A DNA stretch of 64,000 bases, from assembly GCA_033964015.1 (NCBI GenBank), contig CM066925.1:8470435-8534434 (forward strand), given 5' to 3'. Source of the stretch: Scolanthus callimorphus (taxonomy: Eukaryota > Cnidaria > Anthozoa > Actiniaria > Edwardsiidae). The translations under genes and the position numbers were made by a program. Numbering within the stretch: the stretch's first letter is position 1; every line of letters begins with the position of its first letter. Positions 63,953-64,000 of the stretch are shown piece after piece. The notes under the pieces were generated by a model. That model saw only the letters and a program-made list of their open reading frames with translations, was not told where the DNA came from and searched no databases.

Positions 63953-64000
63953 GTTTTGCCTGATACAACCACATTTATAACAGTTAAGGTCAATGAGGCT
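63953..64000 (+). CDS. start of the next exon, duplicate, cut by window end
   Basis: Begins after GATTTTCAG with VLPDTTTF, identical to 61253 onward. Whether this copy escapes the lesions of the first copy cannot be seen here. Confidence 0.5.

Larger units (their letters stand above)
63108..64000 (+). repeat. 2,700 bp-offset duplication, second copy (cut by window end)
   Basis: Identical to 60408-61300 at every position compared. Contains copies of the SAM C-terminal exon, the linker exon and the start of the next exon. Identity implies a very recent duplication, gene conversion, or an assembly artefact. Confidence 0.95.

Overview
This is a repeat-dominated stretch of a metazoan nuclear genome. 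The AT-rich composition, spliced genes with SRCR, fucolectin-type and SAM-domain exons, abundant PIF/Harbinger, BEL/Pao, Ty3/Gypsy and CR1/Jockey-like elements and very many foldback MITEs suggest a cnidarian, most likely an anthozoan such as a stony coral. This placement is inference from content; no rRNA, mitochondrial or other marker gene is present. I saw no tRNA, CRISPR or bacterial operon structure.

Layout. (1) 126-4630: a 4.5 kb foldback element with about 700 bp inverted arms flanked by TTAA. (2) 4740-18392: a BEL/Pao LTR retrotransposon. Its gag is interrupted twice in frame-compatible fashion, by a 1.05 kb insertion ending in a long hairpin and by a complete 5.56 kb PIF/Harbinger transposon (6645-12203) with a transposase and a Myb-like gene, both damaged. 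The rest of gag-pol is one intact 1,883-codon frame. (3) 18393-26030: MITEs, a decayed LINE 3' half with its tail, terminal-hairpin elements and an exon-like 129 bp tandem duplication. (4) 26032-30732: a MITE split by a young Gypsy element with 205 bp LTRs that differ at one visible position, a 5 bp target duplication and broken integrase and C-terminal frames. (5) 30890-40945: another MITE, split by a 9.7 kb foldback element (31017-40708) that is almost entirely inverted tandem-repeat arrays and has a 9 bp target duplication with one mismatch. This is the most striking object in the window. (6) 42360-46407: a 220 bp tandem repeat, nested MITEs, and a 1.39 kb terminal-inverted-repeat element carrying a RecQ-like helicase gene fragment, itself interrupted by a Harbinger-type MITE.

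(7) 46416-58632: host-gene territory. A diverged tandem duplication (about 44.9-47.3 kb versus 50.1-51.1 kb) includes a first-exon-like segment. Five splice-phase-compatible exons follow (signal peptide, SRCR, linker, fucolectin-like domain, unknown), with a LINE and a MITE sitting in one intron. The SRCR exon carries an apparent one-base frameshift. (8) About 59.2 kb to the end: exons of a SAM-domain gene followed by a decayed acidic reading frame. A perfect copy of the segment starting at 60408 begins again at 63108, exactly 2,700 bp downstream, and runs off the window.

Transposable elements account for most of the sequence, and nesting gives relative ages. Harbinger and the hairpin element came after BEL; Gypsy came after its host MITE; the giant foldback came after its host MITE; and the 268 bp TA-flanked MITEs came after the giant foldback's arrays.
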